Assembly (NCBI RefSeq): GCF_000803065.1
Contig: NZ_JSXI01000043.1
Location: 20,275-84,274 of the forward strand
Reading direction: 5' to 3'
Origin: Sphingomonas sp. ERG5
GTDB taxonomy: Bacteria; Pseudomonadota; Alphaproteobacteria; Sphingomonadales; Sphingomonadaceae
Length of the DNA stretch: 64,000 bases
The notes under the pieces: model-generated
Seen by the model: only the letters and a program-made list of their open reading frames with translations
What the model was told of the DNA's origin: nothing
Databases searched by the model: none
In this document: positions 36,169 to 46,904 of the stretch, piece after piece
Layout: the number at the start of each line of letters is the position of its first letter
Position numbering within the stretch: position 1 is the stretch's first letter
Program-made: the position numbers and the translations under genes

Positions 36169-37476
36169 ATGGCCAAGCGCCTTACATGGTTTATTCTGCT
36201 CGGGCTGGTGCTGGGCCTCGTGGTTGGCTGGGCGCTCAATGCCACGATCGATGACGGCACACCGGCCGCGGCGGCGAAGCTCAAGGAAATCGCCTATTAT
36301 CTGTCGATCGTGACCAGCCTGTTCCTGCGGCTGATCAAGATGATCATCGCGCCGCTGGTGTTCGCGACGCTAGTCGGCGGCATCGCGCATATGGGCGATA
36401 CCGGTGCGCTTGGCCGGGTCGGGTTGCGTTCGGTTGCCTGGTTCCTGTGCGCGAGCCTGATGTCCCTCACGCTTGGCCTGATCCTGGTCCATCTGTTCCA
36501 GCCTGGTATCGGGCTGAACCTGGCAATCCCCGCGGTGACCGCGGCGAGTGGCGTGGACCAGAGCGCGTTCGACCTTGCCAAGTTCGTCACTCACGTCGTT
36601 CCCGCATCCGGTGTTGCGGCGATGGCGGACAATGAAATCCTTCAGATCGTCATCTTCGCGCTGTTCATCGGCGTCGCGATTACCGCGGTCGGCGAGAAAG
36701 CCGCGCCGCTGGTACGCGGGATCGAAGGACTGGCGGCGGTCATGCTGCAAGTCACCAACTATGTCATGCGCTTCGCGCCGTTCGCGGTGTTCGCGGCCGT
36801 CGCCAGCACGCTGACGGAGCGTGGTCCCGGCGTGATCGGCGATCTCGCTTACTTCATGGGCACTTTCTACATCGGCCTGTTCAGCTTGTGGGCGCTGCTG
36901 ATCGGGATCGGTTTCCTGTTCATCGGCAAACGCACCGGCTTGCTGGTACGTTACATTCGCGAACCGTTGCTGCTCGCCTTTTCGACCGCGTCATCGGAGG
37001 CGGCGTATCCGCGTACACTCGAAGCACTTGATCGCTTTGGCGTGCCGAACAAGATTTCCAGCTTTGTCCTGCCGCTTGGCTATTCGTTCAATCTCGACGG
37101 CTCGATGATCTACATGACCTTCGCGTCGCTGTTCATCGCCCAGGCCTATGGTATCGAGTTGAGCCTGGGACAGCAGATCACCATGCTGCTGGTGTTGATG
37201 GTCACGTCGAAGGGCATTGCCGGCGTGCCGCGCGCCAGCCTGGTGGTGATTGCGGCGACCTTGCCGATGTTCAAGATTCCCGAAGCCGGGTTGCTGCTCG
37301 TGCTGGCGGTCGATCATTTCCTCGACATGGGCCGGTCGGCGACCAACGTCATCGGCAATGCCGTTGCCGCGACCGTGGTGGCGAAATGGGAAGGCGAACT
37401 CGAACCCCGCGAGCCCGCCGAGATTGAACCGCCGCATGCGCCCTCGCACGGCATATTGGGCAAGGACCGCAAATAG
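36169..37476 (+). CDS. Dicarboxylate/amino acid:cation symporter (DctA/GltP type)
   Basis: 435 residues with eight helices plus re-entrant loops. Hairpin SSEAAYPRTLEALDRFGVPN and the motif GYSFNLDGSMIYMTFASLFI followed by DMGRSATNVIGNAVA are signatures of the DAACS family. It may carry C4-dicarboxylates, glutamate or aspartate with Na+ or H+. ATG at 36169 follows TCGGAGAG. The stop is joined directly to a perfect 19-bp hairpin. Confidence 0.92.
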   Translation: MAKRLTWFILLGLVLGLVVGWALNATIDDGTPAAAAKLKEIAYYLSIVTSLFLRLIKMIIAPLVFATLVGGIAHMGDTGALGRVGLRSVAWFLCASLMSLTLGLILVHLFQPGIGLNLAIPAVTAASGVDQSAFDLAKFVTHVVPASGVAAMADNEILQIVIFALFIGVAITAVGEKAAPLVRGIEGLAAVMLQVTNYVMRFAPFAVFAAVASTLTERGPGVIGDLAYFMGTFYIGLFSLWALLIGIGFLFIGKRTGLLVRYIREPLLLAFSTASSEAAYPRTLEALDRFGVPNKISSFVLPLGYSFNLDGSMIYMTFASLFIAQAYGIELSLGQQITMLLVLMVTSKGIAGVPRASLVVIAATLPMFKIPEAGLLLVLAVDHFLDMGRSATNVIGNAVAATVVAKWEGELEPREPAEIEPPHAPSHGILGKDRK

Positions 37477-37519
37477 CCGCACCGGTCACGGAATCAGCGC
37501 GATTCCGTGACCGGTGCGG
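37477..37519. terminator. Perfect 19-bp hairpin between symporter and GST genes
   Basis: The stem 37477-37495 pairs with 37501-37519 without mismatch around the 5-nt loop AGCGC. It starts one base after the symporter stop and ends 6 bp before the convergent GST stop. There is no T-tract, so it may act as a Rho-assisted bidirectional terminator or a block to read-through. Confidence 0.7.
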
Positions 37520-37525
37520 GCCGGA

Positions 37526-38164
37526 TCAGGCGTAAGCGTAAGGGCCACCCTTTTCGAGCGCGACCTGATAGGCCGGGCGCGAATGCACCTTGTCGAGCCA
37601 GGCGATCGTCGCCGGACGTGAATCGTCCAGACCGGCACGGCTGCGTGCAGCTTCCAGTGGAAAGCTCATCATCACATCGGCGGCGGTCATCTCCTCGCCG
37701 GCGAACCAGGGACGCGCAGCCAGTTCGGATTCGACATAGTCGAGATGCACGTCGATCATCGGCTGGATGCGCTTCATCGCTTTCTTGCCGAACAAGGGGA
37801 TGCGCGCGAGAACCAGCTTCAGCAGCAGCGGCGGCATCATCGATCCCTCGGCATAATGCAGGAACTGACGATAACGCAGCACCGCGTCACGGTGCGCCGG
37901 AGCACCAAGCCGGCCATCGGCCTTCTCGACCAGATACTCGACGATCGCGCCGGTCTCGGCGATCACACGGCCACCGTCCGCATCAATGTCCTCGATCACC
38001 GGCGACTTGCCGAGTGGATGAACGCGCTTGAGCTCGGGCGGGGCAAGCATGGTCGCCTTGTTTCGCTCGTAACGCTTGATCTCATAGGGCAGTCCAAGCT
38101 CCTCGAGCATCCACAGGATACGCTGCGAGCGCGAATTCTCGAGATGGTGAACGATGATGGTCAT
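37526..38164 (-). CDS. Glutathione S-transferase
   Basis: 212 residues from ATG at 38164. The thioredoxin-like N-terminal domain (MTIIVHHLENSRSQRILWML, LGKSPVIEDID) is followed by the helical C-terminal domain (LAARPWFAGEEMTAADVMMS). The residue following MTIIVHHLENS is Arg-Ser-Gln, as in beta/nu-like GSTs of proteobacteria; the class is uncertain. It converges with the symporter gene. Confidence 0.9.
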   Translation of the reverse strand: MTIIVHHLENSRSQRILWMLEELGLPYEIKRYERNKATMLAPPELKRVHPLGKSPVIEDIDADGGRVIAETGAIVEYLVEKADGRLGAPAHRDAVLRYRQFLHYAEGSMMPPLLLKLVLARIPLFGKKAMKRIQPMIDVHLDYVESELAARPWFAGEEMTAADVMMSFPLEAARSRAGLDDSRPATIAWLDKVHSRPAYQVALEKGGPYAYA

Positions 38165-38270
38165 GGCGATCCTCTCCGGCTTTCCCGGCACGCTAGCGCC
38201 TTGGGAGATGATGTCGAGCGGATCAGTTCCTGGACCGATGACCTTGCCTGGAAATGCCGATAGAATGCGA

Positions 38271-38296
38271 AAGGCCCGCCATGACAGGCGGGCCTT
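38271..38296 (-). terminator. Terminator downstream of recA
   Basis: AAGGCCCGCC (38271-38280) and GGCGGGCCTT (38287-38296) form a perfect 10-bp stem with a 6-nt loop. It is 86 bp beyond the recA stop and just before the GST start on the minus strand, so it should separate the two genes. Confidence 0.8.
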
Positions 38297-38381
38297 CCCA
38301 TGTGTTTGCGACGCGCTGGACGCCGACTTGAAACTGGCGTGATTGTGAAGCTGCACCTCTCCCCGTCGGGAGAGAAAAAGC

Positions 38382-39476
38382 TCACATCTCCTCGCCGTCA
38401 TCCTCTGGTTCGGGGCCTGCCATCATTTCTTCGGCGACCTTGTCAGTACGCGTGCGGATCGCCTTTTCGAGGCGGTCGCACATTTCCGGATTTTCCTTGA
38501 GGAAGGTCTTCGAATTCTCACGGCCCTGGCCGATGCGGACACTGTCATAAGAGAACCAGGCGCCCGATTTCTCGACCAGTCCGGCCTTGACGCCCAGGTC
38601 GAGGATCTCGCCGATCTTCGACACACCCTGCCCGTACATGATGTCGAATTCGACTTGCTTGAACGGTGGTGCGACCTTGTTCTTCACGACCTTCACCCGC
38701 GTGGTGTTGCCGATGATCTCCTCGCGATCCTTGATCTGACCGGTGCGGCGAATGTCGAGGCGGACGCTGGCATAGAATTTCAGCGCATTGCCGCCCGTCG
38801 TCGTCTCCGGATTACCGTACATCACGCCAATCTTCATGCGCAGCTGGTTGATGAAGATCACCATGCAGCGCGAGCGGCTGATCGATCCGGTCAACTTGCG
38901 CAGCGACTGCGACATCAGACGTGCCTGCAGACCGACATGACTATCGCCCATCTCCCCCTCGATTTCGGCGCGCGGCACGAGTGCGGCAACCGAATCGATC
39001 ACCAGTACGTCGATCGCATTGGAGCGGACCAGCGTATCGACGATCTCGAGCGCTTGTTCACCGGTATCGGGCTGCGACACGATCAACTCGTCGATGTTGA
39101 CGCCGAGCTTCTTGGCATAGACCGGGTCGAGCGCATGCTCGGCATCGACGAACGCCGCGGTACCGCCGCCCTTTTGCGCTTCGGCAATGACATGCAGCGC
39201 AAGCGTGGTTTTGCCCGAGCTTTCCGGACCATAGATCTCGATCACGCGGCCGCGCGGCAGACCGCCGACGCCAAGCGCGATGTCGAGCCCGAGCGAGCCG
39301 GTCGAGATCACCTCGACCTGCATCGTCTCCTTCGAGCCAAGCTTCATTGCCGAACCCTTGCCGAAGGCACGGTCGATCTGTGCGAGTGCGGCGTCGAGCG
39401 CCTTCTGGCGCTCGGTGGCTGCCTTATCGTTGGAAACTGCCATTTTGCTGTCGATGACCTTCAAATTCGCCGCCAT
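38382..39476 (-). CDS. recA: Recombinase A
   Basis: Homologous recombination and LexA/UmuD co-protease. 364 residues from ATG at 39476, with GGAGGC ahead of it; the frame to 39512 is not preferred. Walker A GPESSGKT is at residues 83-90, the L1/L2 regions and [17 protein letters not shown] are standard, and the C-terminus is acidic ([11 protein letters not shown]). The promoter region carries a LexA box at 39553-39567, so it is SOS-controlled. Confidence 0.98.
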   Translation of the reverse strand: MAANLKVIDSKMAVSNDKAATERQKALDAALAQIDRAFGKGSAMKLGSKETMQVEVISTGSLGLDIALGVGGLPRGRVIEIYGPESSGKTTLALHVIAEAQKGGGTAAFVDAEHALDPVYAKKLGVNIDELIVSQPDTGEQALEIVDTLVRSNAIDVLVIDSVAALVPRAEIEGEMGDSHVGLQARLMSQSLRKLTGSISRSRCMVIFINQLRMKIGVMYGNPETTTGGNALKFYASVRLDIRRTGQIKDREEIIGNTTRVKVVKNKVAPPFKQVEFDIMYGQGVSKIGEILDLGVKAGLVEKSGAWFSYDSVRIGQGRENSKTFLKENPEMCDRLEKAIRTRTDKVAEEMMAGPEPEDDGEEM

Positions 39477-39830
39477 TGGAGCCTCCGCCGCTAGACCTAT
39501 ACCGCCACGCATTCAATGCATGTTGGAGCCGTGTATCGCGTTTGTTCTTATAGAACAAGAATGGAACATGATTTTTCTCCGAAAAACATGCCGCCTCTTT
39601 CCCCAGGACGCGCTTTGGGAACGCGCAACTCATCCGACCCGGCAGGGGAAAACTGTGTTCGACGCGTTCTCAACGAGGAAGATCGATACTTGCGCGGCCA
39701 GTATCTTCGCGCCCTCCGGTGGCTCCCGACCGCTGGCGGATTGGTATGTGGATAAGGCAGCCCACCCGTGGCGCGCCCGGGGAAACCGCAGTGGCTCCGC
39801 GAAACTTCCCGCTCGCTCAAACTTTCCGAA
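39477..39830. other. recA upstream region
   Basis: Besides the LexA box at 39553 and the -10-like TATAAG next to it on the minus strand (TTCTATAAGAACA), this 354-bp stretch holds no gene I can support. Confidence 0.5.
39553..39567 (-). promoter_or_regulatory. LexA box of recA
   Basis: Plus-strand GAACAAGAATGGAAC, that is GTTC-N7-GTTC on the coding strand, the alphaproteobacterial SOS box. It lies 77-91 bp upstream of the recA start and overlaps the probable promoter. Confidence 0.88.
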
Positions 39831-40184
39831 TCAGCTCAGCGCATCCAATGCCCTGGCCACGCCATCCATCGTGAACGGCTTGGACAATATCACGCGATCG
39901 CGATGCTCTTCGGCAATGCCATCACCCGTGCCGCCGCTGGCAAACACGAAGGGAATGCTGTTCCGCACCAGCGCATCCGCGATAGGAAAGCTTTTCTCGC
40001 CGCCACGCAGATTCACGTCCAGGATAGCGGCATCGATGCCGCCGGCATCGACCAGCTGCAGTGCATCCGCGATATTATCGACACTGCCGGCCAGCTTCTT
40101 GCCGAGCACATCGAGGAAATCCTCGAGCATCATCGCGATCAGGGGTTCGTCCTCTACGATGAGGATATTCTGCGGCGAACTCAT
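39831..40184 (-). CDS. Single-domain response regulator receiver
   Basis: 117 residues of a CheY-like domain: ILIVEDEPLIAMMLEDFLD at the N-terminus with the acidic pair, the phospho-acceptor Asp in DAAILDVNLRGGE, and LSKPF with the conserved Lys. There is no output domain. It lies directly behind cckA (37 bp), so it may take phosphate from CckA or another kinase, but the phosphotransfer partner of CckA is usually ChpT, so that link is inference. Confidence 0.88.
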   Translation of the reverse strand: MSSPQNILIVEDEPLIAMMLEDFLDVLGKKLAGSVDNIADALQLVDAGGIDAAILDVNLRGGEKSFPIADALVRNSIPFVFASGGTGDGIAEEHRDRVILSKPFTMDGVARALDALS

Positions 40185-40221
40185 CCTGTGGCCTTAGCCA
40201 AACCCGGCTCGCATCGCCAAG

Positions 40222-42636
40222 TCATTTCGGCATCAAAACACTACGAGCCGCCTCAGCAAGCTGCTGAACCGAAAAGGGTTTCGCAAGAAACTGGACATTA
40301 TCGAGATCAATCGACTTGCGCAGCGTCTCCTCGGCATAACCCGACATGAACAGGATCGGCAGGTCGGGATAGCGCTCGCGTGCACGACGGACCATGGTCG
40401 GGCCGTCCATCAGCGGCATCATCACATCGGAAATGAGCAGATCAGGCCTTTCACTGCGCGCCAGCACTTCCAGCGCGGCTTCGCCATGTTCGGCGGTGAG
40501 CACGGTATAGCCCTGGCGACTGAGCGCGCGTTCGGCAACCGCGCGGACCATATCCTCATCTTCGACCAGCAGGATCGTTCCCGTGCCCCACAGGTCGGCC
40601 GGTTTTTCCTTGGGCAACGCGCGGACAGTGGCGGGCGCTGGCGCTTCGATGACGCCGCTGGCGGTATGGACAGGCAGATAGATGGTGAAGATCGCGCCGG
40701 GCCCAGCCTTGTTGTTATCGGCAAAGATATAACCGCCCGACTGTTTGACGATGCCATAGACGGTCGACAGGCCCAGCCCGGTCCCCTTGCCCACTTCCTT
40801 GGTGGTGAAGAAGGGTTCGAAGATCTTGGCCAATATGTCCGCCGGGATGCCGCTGCCGGTATCGGCGATTTCCAGCGCGATATAATCGGCGATCGGCAGG
40901 ATATCCGATCCCATCTTGCGCACCTCGGCGATGGAAACCGATTTGGTCAGGATCGACAGCGTGCCGCCGCCACGCGGATCGCGGGCGAGCATCGCGTCGC
41001 GCGCGTTGACCGCGAGATTGACGACGACCTGCTCGAGCTGGCCGGGATCCGCGCGCACTGGCCCCAGGTTACGGCCATGCTTGACGGTGAGCGTGACCGT
41101 TTCACCAAGCAATCGCTTGAGCAGGTTCGACACTTCGGAAATGACATCGGGCAATTGCAGCACCTGCGGCCGCAAGGTCTGCTGGCGCGAAAAGGCCAGC
41201 AACTGGCGAGTCAGGCTGGCGGCGCGATTCGAATTGGCGCGGATCTGCTGGATGTCGTCATAATCGCTGTCACCCGGCGTATGGCGCATCAGCATCAGGT
41301 CGCAATGCCCGATGATCGCGGTCAGGATATTGTTGAAATCATGCGCGACGCCACCGGCAAGCTGGCCCACCGCCTGCATCTTGGTCGCCTGCGCAACCTC
41401 GCGCTTGAGGCGGGTTTCCTCGCCATTGTCCTTCAGGCTGAGCAACACTGCGGCATCGCCCAACCCCCGGGCACCCGCAATCGACAGCGCCACCGGCTCG
41501 TCGGGATGGTCCTTCAGCCGTACGGCGAGATCGGTCGAATGCGTCGCGCCATTGGCAAAACGACGAATCGCATCGGCAACCACACCCTTGTCTTCACGCA
41601 CCAGCAAATCGCCAGGATAAAGCGGCGGCGTGGCGGCATCGACCAGCGCCGCACGCGCAAAGGCGTCGTTCATCTGGATAAAGCGGCCATCGCGATCGAC
41701 CAGCGCCATGCCGAACGGCATCAGACTGACGAGGCTGCGGACATGCGCTGAGGCGCTGGCGCCGATCGCCGGGGTTTCGCCTCCGCCTTCTTCATCGAGC
41801 AAGGCGATGAGCATCGGCGCATCCTCTCCTTCGAGGAAAGGAATCTGCAGCACGCGCAACGGTATTCCAGTCAATCCCTCGCGCTCGAACCGGACCAGAC
41901 CATGGCTGTCGGTGATCAGAAAGCGAGCAAAGTCGCGCCCCGCGATTGCGCCTTCCTCATGCCCCATCGCGCGGGTGCGAAACACGCGGTTGGCGCTGCG
42001 GATACGCCCATCGGCGCCGATCAGCGCCGTCATGATGCCCGCCGCGGCGAGCCGGTCGCCCGTCGTGCCGGCGATCATGCCCTCGACCGAGGCCGCCAGA
42101 TCGAGACCCTCCGCACCGCGGAAACGCCATACCAGCAAATCTTCGTCGCGCCCTGCCCGTTCGATATGCGCCGCGAGCGGCGTACCCCGGGCGAGCAAGC
42201 GATCGACCACCGACTCGCCATCACGCCACGCGGCGCGACCGGCGGTGCTGAGCCGGTCGACGCCCGCCTCGTCGACGGGGAGGCTCGGCGGCGTGGGGAA
42301 CCCGCCGAATAATGTTTCATAGCGGTCATTGGCGCAGACCAGACGCCCGGCACGGTCGGTGATCGCGACGGCATCGGCGCTGCTCGCCGCCAGCGTCCGT
42401 GCGACGGTCCAGTCGGCCTCGACTTCGCCGGGGCGGGCTGGCGGGAACAGGCGCCGTGCCGCGACAAGGCCTCCGGCAATAACCAGCCCGGTGGCCAGAA
42501 AGGCGCCCGCGATCACCAGATCGCCGACCAGGGCGAGAATGATCGCCGCCGCCGCGACACCGCATCCGCCCGCGATCAGTGCCGCGGTACGTGCGGGACT
42601 GAGCGAAGGGGCGGGAGGAGCGGGAAGACTGGCCAT
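40222..42636 (-). CDS. cckA: Hybrid sensor histidine kinase CckA
   Basis: Cell-cycle kinase feeding phosphate through ChpT to CtrA in alphaproteobacteria. 804 residues: two membrane helices near residues 14-65, PAS-like domains ([20 protein letters not shown]), a HisKA box [20 protein letters not shown], an HATPase domain ([30 protein letters not shown]) and a C-terminal receiver whose Asp is D737 in LLISDVMMP. The architecture and sequence blocks match CckA closely. It is followed by a lone receiver gene and preceded by the M13 peptidase gene. Confidence 0.93.
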   Translation of the reverse strand: MASLPAPPAPSLSPARTAALIAGGCGVAAAAIILALVGDLVIAGAFLATGLVIAGGLVAARRLFPPARPGEVEADWTVARTLAASSADAVAITDRAGRLVCANDRYETLFGGFPTPPSLPVDEAGVDRLSTAGRAAWRDGESVVDRLLARGTPLAAHIERAGRDEDLLVWRFRGAEGLDLAASVEGMIAGTTGDRLAAAGIMTALIGADGRIRSANRVFRTRAMGHEEGAIAGRDFARFLITDSHGLVRFEREGLTGIPLRVLQIPFLEGEDAPMLIALLDEEGGGETPAIGASASAHVRSLVSLMPFGMALVDRDGRFIQMNDAFARAALVDAATPPLYPGDLLVREDKGVVADAIRRFANGATHSTDLAVRLKDHPDEPVALSIAGARGLGDAAVLLSLKDNGEETRLKREVAQATKMQAVGQLAGGVAHDFNNILTAIIGHCDLMLMRHTPGDSDYDDIQQIRANSNRAASLTRQLLAFSRQQTLRPQVLQLPDVISEVSNLLKRLLGETVTLTVKHGRNLGPVRADPGQLEQVVVNLAVNARDAMLARDPRGGGTLSILTKSVSIAEVRKMGSDILPIADYIALEIADTGSGIPADILAKIFEPFFTTKEVGKGTGLGLSTVYGIVKQSGGYIFADNNKAGPGAIFTIYLPVHTASGVIEAPAPATVRALPKEKPADLWGTGTILLVEDEDMVRAVAERALSRQGYTVLTAEHGEAALEVLARSERPDLLISDVMMPLMDGPTMVRRARERYPDLPILFMSGYAEETLRKSIDLDNVQFLAKPFSVQQLAEAARSVLMPK

Positions 42637-42678
42637 GTCCGCCCCTCTTTGGCCTCGCTCAGAGTCGCGTCAAGCCGA

Positions 42679-44745
42679 TTACCAGATCCGAACGCGTTGT
42701 TCCGGCGTCAAATACAGTTTTTCGCCCGCCTTGGGTGCGAATGCGCCGTACCAGGGATCCAGATTGCGCACGATCCATGCCCGCTGCTGCGATGGGGCAT
42801 GGGGGTCGGTCTTGAGCCGCTGGATCATGTCCGCCTCGCGGTAGCTGCGCCGCCACACCTGCGCCCAGCCGAGATAGAACCGCTGGTCGCCGGTAAAGCC
42901 GTCGATCACCGGCGCGGGCGTGCCGCCGAGCGACGCATGATAGGCGTCGAAGGCCGCGCTCAGCCCGGCCAGGTCGGCGGTATTCTCGCCCAAGGTCAAG
43001 GTACCGTTTACCTTGCGACCGGGTAGCGGCTCGTAGCTTTCATACTGCGCGACGAGATTGCCGGTAAGCTTCTTGAAGCTCTCCACATCTCCCGGCGTCC
43101 ACCAGTCGGTCAGCCGGCCCTTGAGATCGTATTTGGCCCCTTGATCATCGAAATGATGGCTCATTTCGTGGCCGATCACGGCGCCAATGCCGCCATAATT
43201 GATCGCAGGATCAGCATTGGGATCGAAGAAGGGCGGCTGCAGGATCGCGGCGGGAAAGGTGATCGCAACCAGCGTCGGGTTCGCTTGCGCGTTGACCGTC
43301 ATCGGGGCGAGCCCCCATTCCCAGCGATAGATCGGCTTGCCGAGCTTCTCGACATTATACTGGTGCGCCCATTGATTGGCGCGCAGCGTATTACCGAACG
43401 CGTCGCCCGGTATGATGCGCAACGCGGCATAATCGCGCCATTTGTCGGGATAGCCGATCCGCGGGGTGAAGGCGGCAAGCTTGGCATGCGCCTTGACCTT
43501 GGTTTCCGGCGCCATCCAGTCGAGCCTGTCGATCCGCACGTTCATCGCGGTGATGATGTTCTTGACCAGGGCATCGGCGGCGGCCTTGGTTTCGGGCGGG
43601 AAATATCTGGCGACATAGAGTTTGCTGACATCGTCGGTCAGAATGCCGCTCGTATAATCGACACCGCGCTTCCAGCGTGCCGGTTGTTCGGGCGTGCCCG
43701 ACAACACGGTGCTAAACATGGCGAAGGATTCCTTGTCGAAGGCAGCGGGAAGCACTGCCGCGAACCCGTCGAGCGAGCGGATGAGCAATTGATCCTTGAG
43801 CACGCTCACCGGTGTTTCCCCGATCAGCTGCGCCGTGCCGGTGATCGCGCTCGGCTGCCCGACAATCACTGTCGCGACGGGGATGCCAATGCCCTTGAAA
43901 TAAGTGACAAAGTCGAAGCCCGGTGCCGTCTTGGCGAGGTCGGCCACGGTTATCTTGTTGTAGGTTTTGTTGGCGTCGCGGCTTGCGGCGCGAGTCCAGC
44001 TGATCCGGGCGATGCCGGTTTCGAAATCGACGATCGCCTTGGCGCGTGCTTCCGCATCGGTTTCGCCGGCCAGCGTGAACATCTTGGCGATATGCGCTTG
44101 ATATGCCGCCTTCGCGGCGACCAGCTTGGCATCATTGGCGTCGATGTAGAAATCGCGATCGGGCAAACCGAGTCCACCCTGACGCATTTGCAGGGCATAA
44201 TGCTCCGGGTCTTTCTGATCCTGCGAAACCCCGGCGTTGAATGGCACGCCAAGACCGTTGCGATCGGCTTCGGCAACCAGCGCCGCGTAACCCGCTTTCG
44301 ATTTCAGCGCCTTGATCCGGTCGAGCCATGACTTGATCGGGGTCAGGCCCTTGGCCTCGATCGCCGCCTGGTCGAGATAGGCGGCATAGGCTGCACCGAT
44401 CTTCGAGCCCGGCTTGGCTGCCTCGGCTTCCAGAATGCCCTTGGTGCGATCGCGCGACAGGTCCTGCAGCAGATCGAAGGCGCCATAATTGGCCTTGTCG
44501 GCCGGGATCGGCGTGTTCGCGGCCCAGTTCCCGTTGGCGAAACCGTAAAAGTCGCTGCCCGGTGCGACATTGCGATCCATGCCGGTCTCATCGAAACCGA
44601 AGCTGCCGATCGATGGCTTCGCCGCTCCCGCCGGTGCCATTGTCTCCGTCTGTGTGACGGGCGAGGCTGCTGGTGCACTGGCGCCGACACATGTCGCGAA
44701 AACGGAGGCGGACAATAATAAGGTGCCGAGGGGCGATCTGGACAT
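42679..44745 (-). CDS. M13 metallopeptidase (neprilysin/PepO-like)
   Basis: 688 residues with a signal peptide (LLLSASVFATCVGASAPAA). HEMSH in GHEMSHHFDDQGAKYD carries the two zinc His and catalytic Glu, and ENTADLAG supplies the third ligand. CTPEQRVRIW-like YLTPEQRVRIW is the typical C-terminus. ATG at 44745 is chosen because CAGGGA lies 10 nt upstream; ATG at 44754 would sit on it. Expected in the periplasm, degrading peptides. Confidence 0.93.
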   Translation of the reverse strand: MSRSPLGTLLLSASVFATCVGASAPAASPVTQTETMAPAGAAKPSIGSFGFDETGMDRNVAPGSDFYGFANGNWAANTPIPADKANYGAFDLLQDLSRDRTKGILEAEAAKPGSKIGAAYAAYLDQAAIEAKGLTPIKSWLDRIKALKSKAGYAALVAEADRNGLGVPFNAGVSQDQKDPEHYALQMRQGGLGLPDRDFYIDANDAKLVAAKAAYQAHIAKMFTLAGETDAEARAKAIVDFETGIARISWTRAASRDANKTYNKITVADLAKTAPGFDFVTYFKGIGIPVATVIVGQPSAITGTAQLIGETPVSVLKDQLLIRSLDGFAAVLPAAFDKESFAMFSTVLSGTPEQPARWKRGVDYTSGILTDDVSKLYVARYFPPETKAAADALVKNIITAMNVRIDRLDWMAPETKVKAHAKLAAFTPRIGYPDKWRDYAALRIIPGDAFGNTLRANQWAHQYNVEKLGKPIYRWEWGLAPMTVNAQANPTLVAITFPAAILQPPFFDPNADPAINYGGIGAVIGHEMSHHFDDQGAKYDLKGRLTDWWTPGDVESFKKLTGNLVAQYESYEPLPGRKVNGTLTLGENTADLAGLSAAFDAYHASLGGTPAPVIDGFTGDQRFYLGWAQVWRRSYREADMIQRLKTDPHAPSQQRAWIVRNLDPWYGAFAPKAGEKLYLTPEQRVRIW

Positions 44746-44806
44746 GACGGGCATCCCTGAGAACAGGAGGAGGATGCGCCGTGTTCTAGTCAAACAATAC
44801 GCTGCG

Positions 44807-45385
44807 TCAATTTACCGGATCGACCAGTCTGGACCGGTGCCGGTTGCGCCATTTGCGTGCGATCCACAGCCGCCAGCCAAGCGCGCTGCCGAAAAAGCCG
44901 ACCACCGCGAACACAATGGTAATCACGAACAATCCGACCACCGTCGCCGGTCCCGCCTCCGACACCAGCCAGTTGAGCCAGCCGGCATTCGCCGCGACGG
45001 TATCGGCGATCGGGCTGCCCGGCACATGCGCATCGAGCCGAAGCACCCAGCGTCCGATCCAATAGGCCGCAACCCAAAGCGGCGGGGTGGTGAACGGGTT
45101 GGTGACGAACGTGGTCAGCGCCGCGGCGGGAATATTGGCGCGGAACGGCAAGGCGAGCACGGCAGACAGCGGGACTTGTGCGACCGGCGCAAGAATACCG
45201 GTGACCATACCAAGCGCGACGCCGCGCGGTACCGAACGGCGAGTGAAGCGCCACAATTCGGGCCGCAGCACGCGGTGCGCCACCGGCCGGAGGAAGCGAT
45301 TGGCTTCCATGCTTTCACGGGTCGGCGTGTTACGGCGACACCATGCGACAAATCTGGCGAACACCCCCTGCTCAGCCACGATCAC
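44807..45385 (-). CDS. DUF2062 membrane protein
   Basis: 192 residues, two to three hydrophobic helices. [20 protein letters not shown] and [20 protein letters not shown] are diagnostic for DUF2062, a family of unknown function. It overlaps the end of smpB by 14 bp and is probably co-transcribed. Confidence 0.88.
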   Translation of the reverse strand: MIVAEQGVFARFVAWCRRNTPTRESMEANRFLRPVAHRVLRPELWRFTRRSVPRGVALGMVTGILAPVAQVPLSAVLALPFRANIPAAALTTFVTNPFTTPPLWVAAYWIGRWVLRLDAHVPGSPIADTVAANAGWLNWLVSEAGPATVVGLFVITIVFAVVGFFGSALGWRLWIARKWRNRHRSRLVDPVN

Positions 45386-45854
45386 GCATCAATCTTCCCT
45401 GCTCGCGCTTCCAGTCGCGCTCCTTGATCGTCTCGCGCTTGTCATGCGCCTTCTTGCCCTTCGCCAACGCCAGCTCCACCTTCGCCCTGCCCGACGAATT
45501 GAAATAGATCGACAGCGGCACCAGGGTCATCCCCTCGCGCGCCACCGCCCCGTGCATCTTGTTTATCTCCCGCTCATGAAGGAGCAATTTACGGGGGCGC
45601 TTCGGCTCATGATTAAAACGATTGCCGTGGGAAAATTCCGGCACGTTGGAATTGATCAGCCAGACCTGGCCGTCATCGACCTCGGCATAGCTTTCCGCGA
45701 TCGAGCCCTGGCCGGTACGCAAGCTCTTCACCTCGGTGCCCGTCAGCGCGATGCCCGCCTCGTACACCGTCTCGATTGAATAATCGAACTTGGCGCGCCG
45801 GTTCTCGGCGACGATCTTGGTTTTTTCGAAGGTGGCGGGTTTGGGGCGGGCCAT
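45372..45854 (-). CDS. smpB: SsrA-binding protein
   Basis: Partner of tmRNA in trans-translation. 160 residues with the OB-fold beginning [39 protein letters not shown], and the basic C-terminal tail ([20 protein letters not shown]). It follows dapA with an 84-bp gap, a common order. I see no ssrA gene in the window. Confidence 0.97.
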   Translation of the reverse strand: MARPKPATFEKTKIVAENRRAKFDYSIETVYEAGIALTGTEVKSLRTGQGSIAESYAEVDDGQVWLINSNVPEFSHGNRFNHEPKRPRKLLLHEREINKMHGAVAREGMTLVPLSIYFNSSGRAKVELALAKGKKAHDKRETIKERDWKREQGRLMRDRG

Positions 45855-45938
45855 GGGAGGTGGGCATGTAGGCGCGAGCGCGGCAGATTGGAAGCGGGTG
45901 GAATAACTTCACCCCCGCACATCCCCGACGTCGATTAT

Positions 45939-46817
45939 CTAGAGCGCCGTATCCAGCGCCGCGTCCACTGCCCGCTGGCTTGCTTCGCTCGGCCAGGTCA
46001 TCGGCAGGCGCAACGCCACCGGCCATTCCGGGCGCAGCTTGCCCAATGCATATTTCACTGGCCCCGGCGACGCATCGGTGAACATTGCGATGTGCAGCGG
46101 AAACAGCCGGTCGTGCAGCGCCAGCGCACGCGCTGTGTCGCCAGCGGCCCAGGCCGCCTGGAAATCCGCGCAGAGCCGTGGCGCGATATTCGCCGTAACC
46201 GAGATGCACCCCACCCCACCCGTCGCATTGAAGGCCAATGCGATCTCGTCATTGCCCGAAAGCTGGACGAACGATTCCCCACAGCCTGCGCGTTGCTCGG
46301 TCGCACGTGCAAGTGAGCCGGTCGCGTCCTTCACGCCGATGAAAATGTCCGGAAATGCCTGAACGATCCGCGCCATCGTTGCCGGCTGAATGTCGGTTAC
46401 GGTGCGGCCGGGGACATTGTACAGCACGATCGGCAACGGGGTTTCCTTCGCCACCGCCTCGAAGTGCCTGAAGATGCCCTCCTGACTTGGGCGATTGTAA
46501 TAGGGCGGCACCATCAGCGCCGCGTCCGCGCCCGCTTCCTTTGCTGCCTTCACATTGGCGATCGCTACGCGCGTATCGTTGGATCCCGCGCCGGCAAGGA
46601 TCGGCACCCTGCCCTTGGCCTGTTCGGCGCAGACGCGCACGACATGGAAATGCTCTTCCGCGCTCAGGGTCGCCGCCTCACCGGTGGTGCCGCACGGCAC
46701 CAATCCGGCGGAACCCTCTGCGATCTGCCACTCGACGAAATCGCGATAAGCCTTTTCCGCAAACGAGCCGTCCGCTTCGAACAGCGTGACGAGCGCCGGG
46801 ATCGATCCCGAAAACAT
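45939..46817 (-). CDS. dapA: 4-hydroxy-tetrahydrodipicolinate synthase
   Basis: Condenses pyruvate and aspartate semialdehyde in lysine/diaminopimelate synthesis. 292 residues of the TIM-barrel type: PCGTTGEAATLS near residue 41, Y133 in VLYNVPGRT and Schiff-base K163 in IGVKDATGS. ATG at 46817 gives MFSGSIPALVTLF. It is divergent from the slt gene, with 87 bp between starts. Confidence 0.96.
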   Translation of the reverse strand: MFSGSIPALVTLFEADGSFAEKAYRDFVEWQIAEGSAGLVPCGTTGEAATLSAEEHFHVVRVCAEQAKGRVPILAGAGSNDTRVAIANVKAAKEAGADAALMVPPYYNRPSQEGIFRHFEAVAKETPLPIVLYNVPGRTVTDIQPATMARIVQAFPDIFIGVKDATGSLARATEQRAGCGESFVQLSGNDEIALAFNATGGVGCISVTANIAPRLCADFQAAWAAGDTARALALHDRLFPLHIAMFTDASPGPVKYALGKLRPEWPVALRLPMTWPSEASQRAVDAALDTAL

Positions 46818-46904
46818 GGTTGATATGCTCCCGCGAGGCAACGAATCCCCGCTTTTTCGTGATTTGTGGGGGACAAATAGGGACCGATCGCCTATTCTGT
46901 CCAC

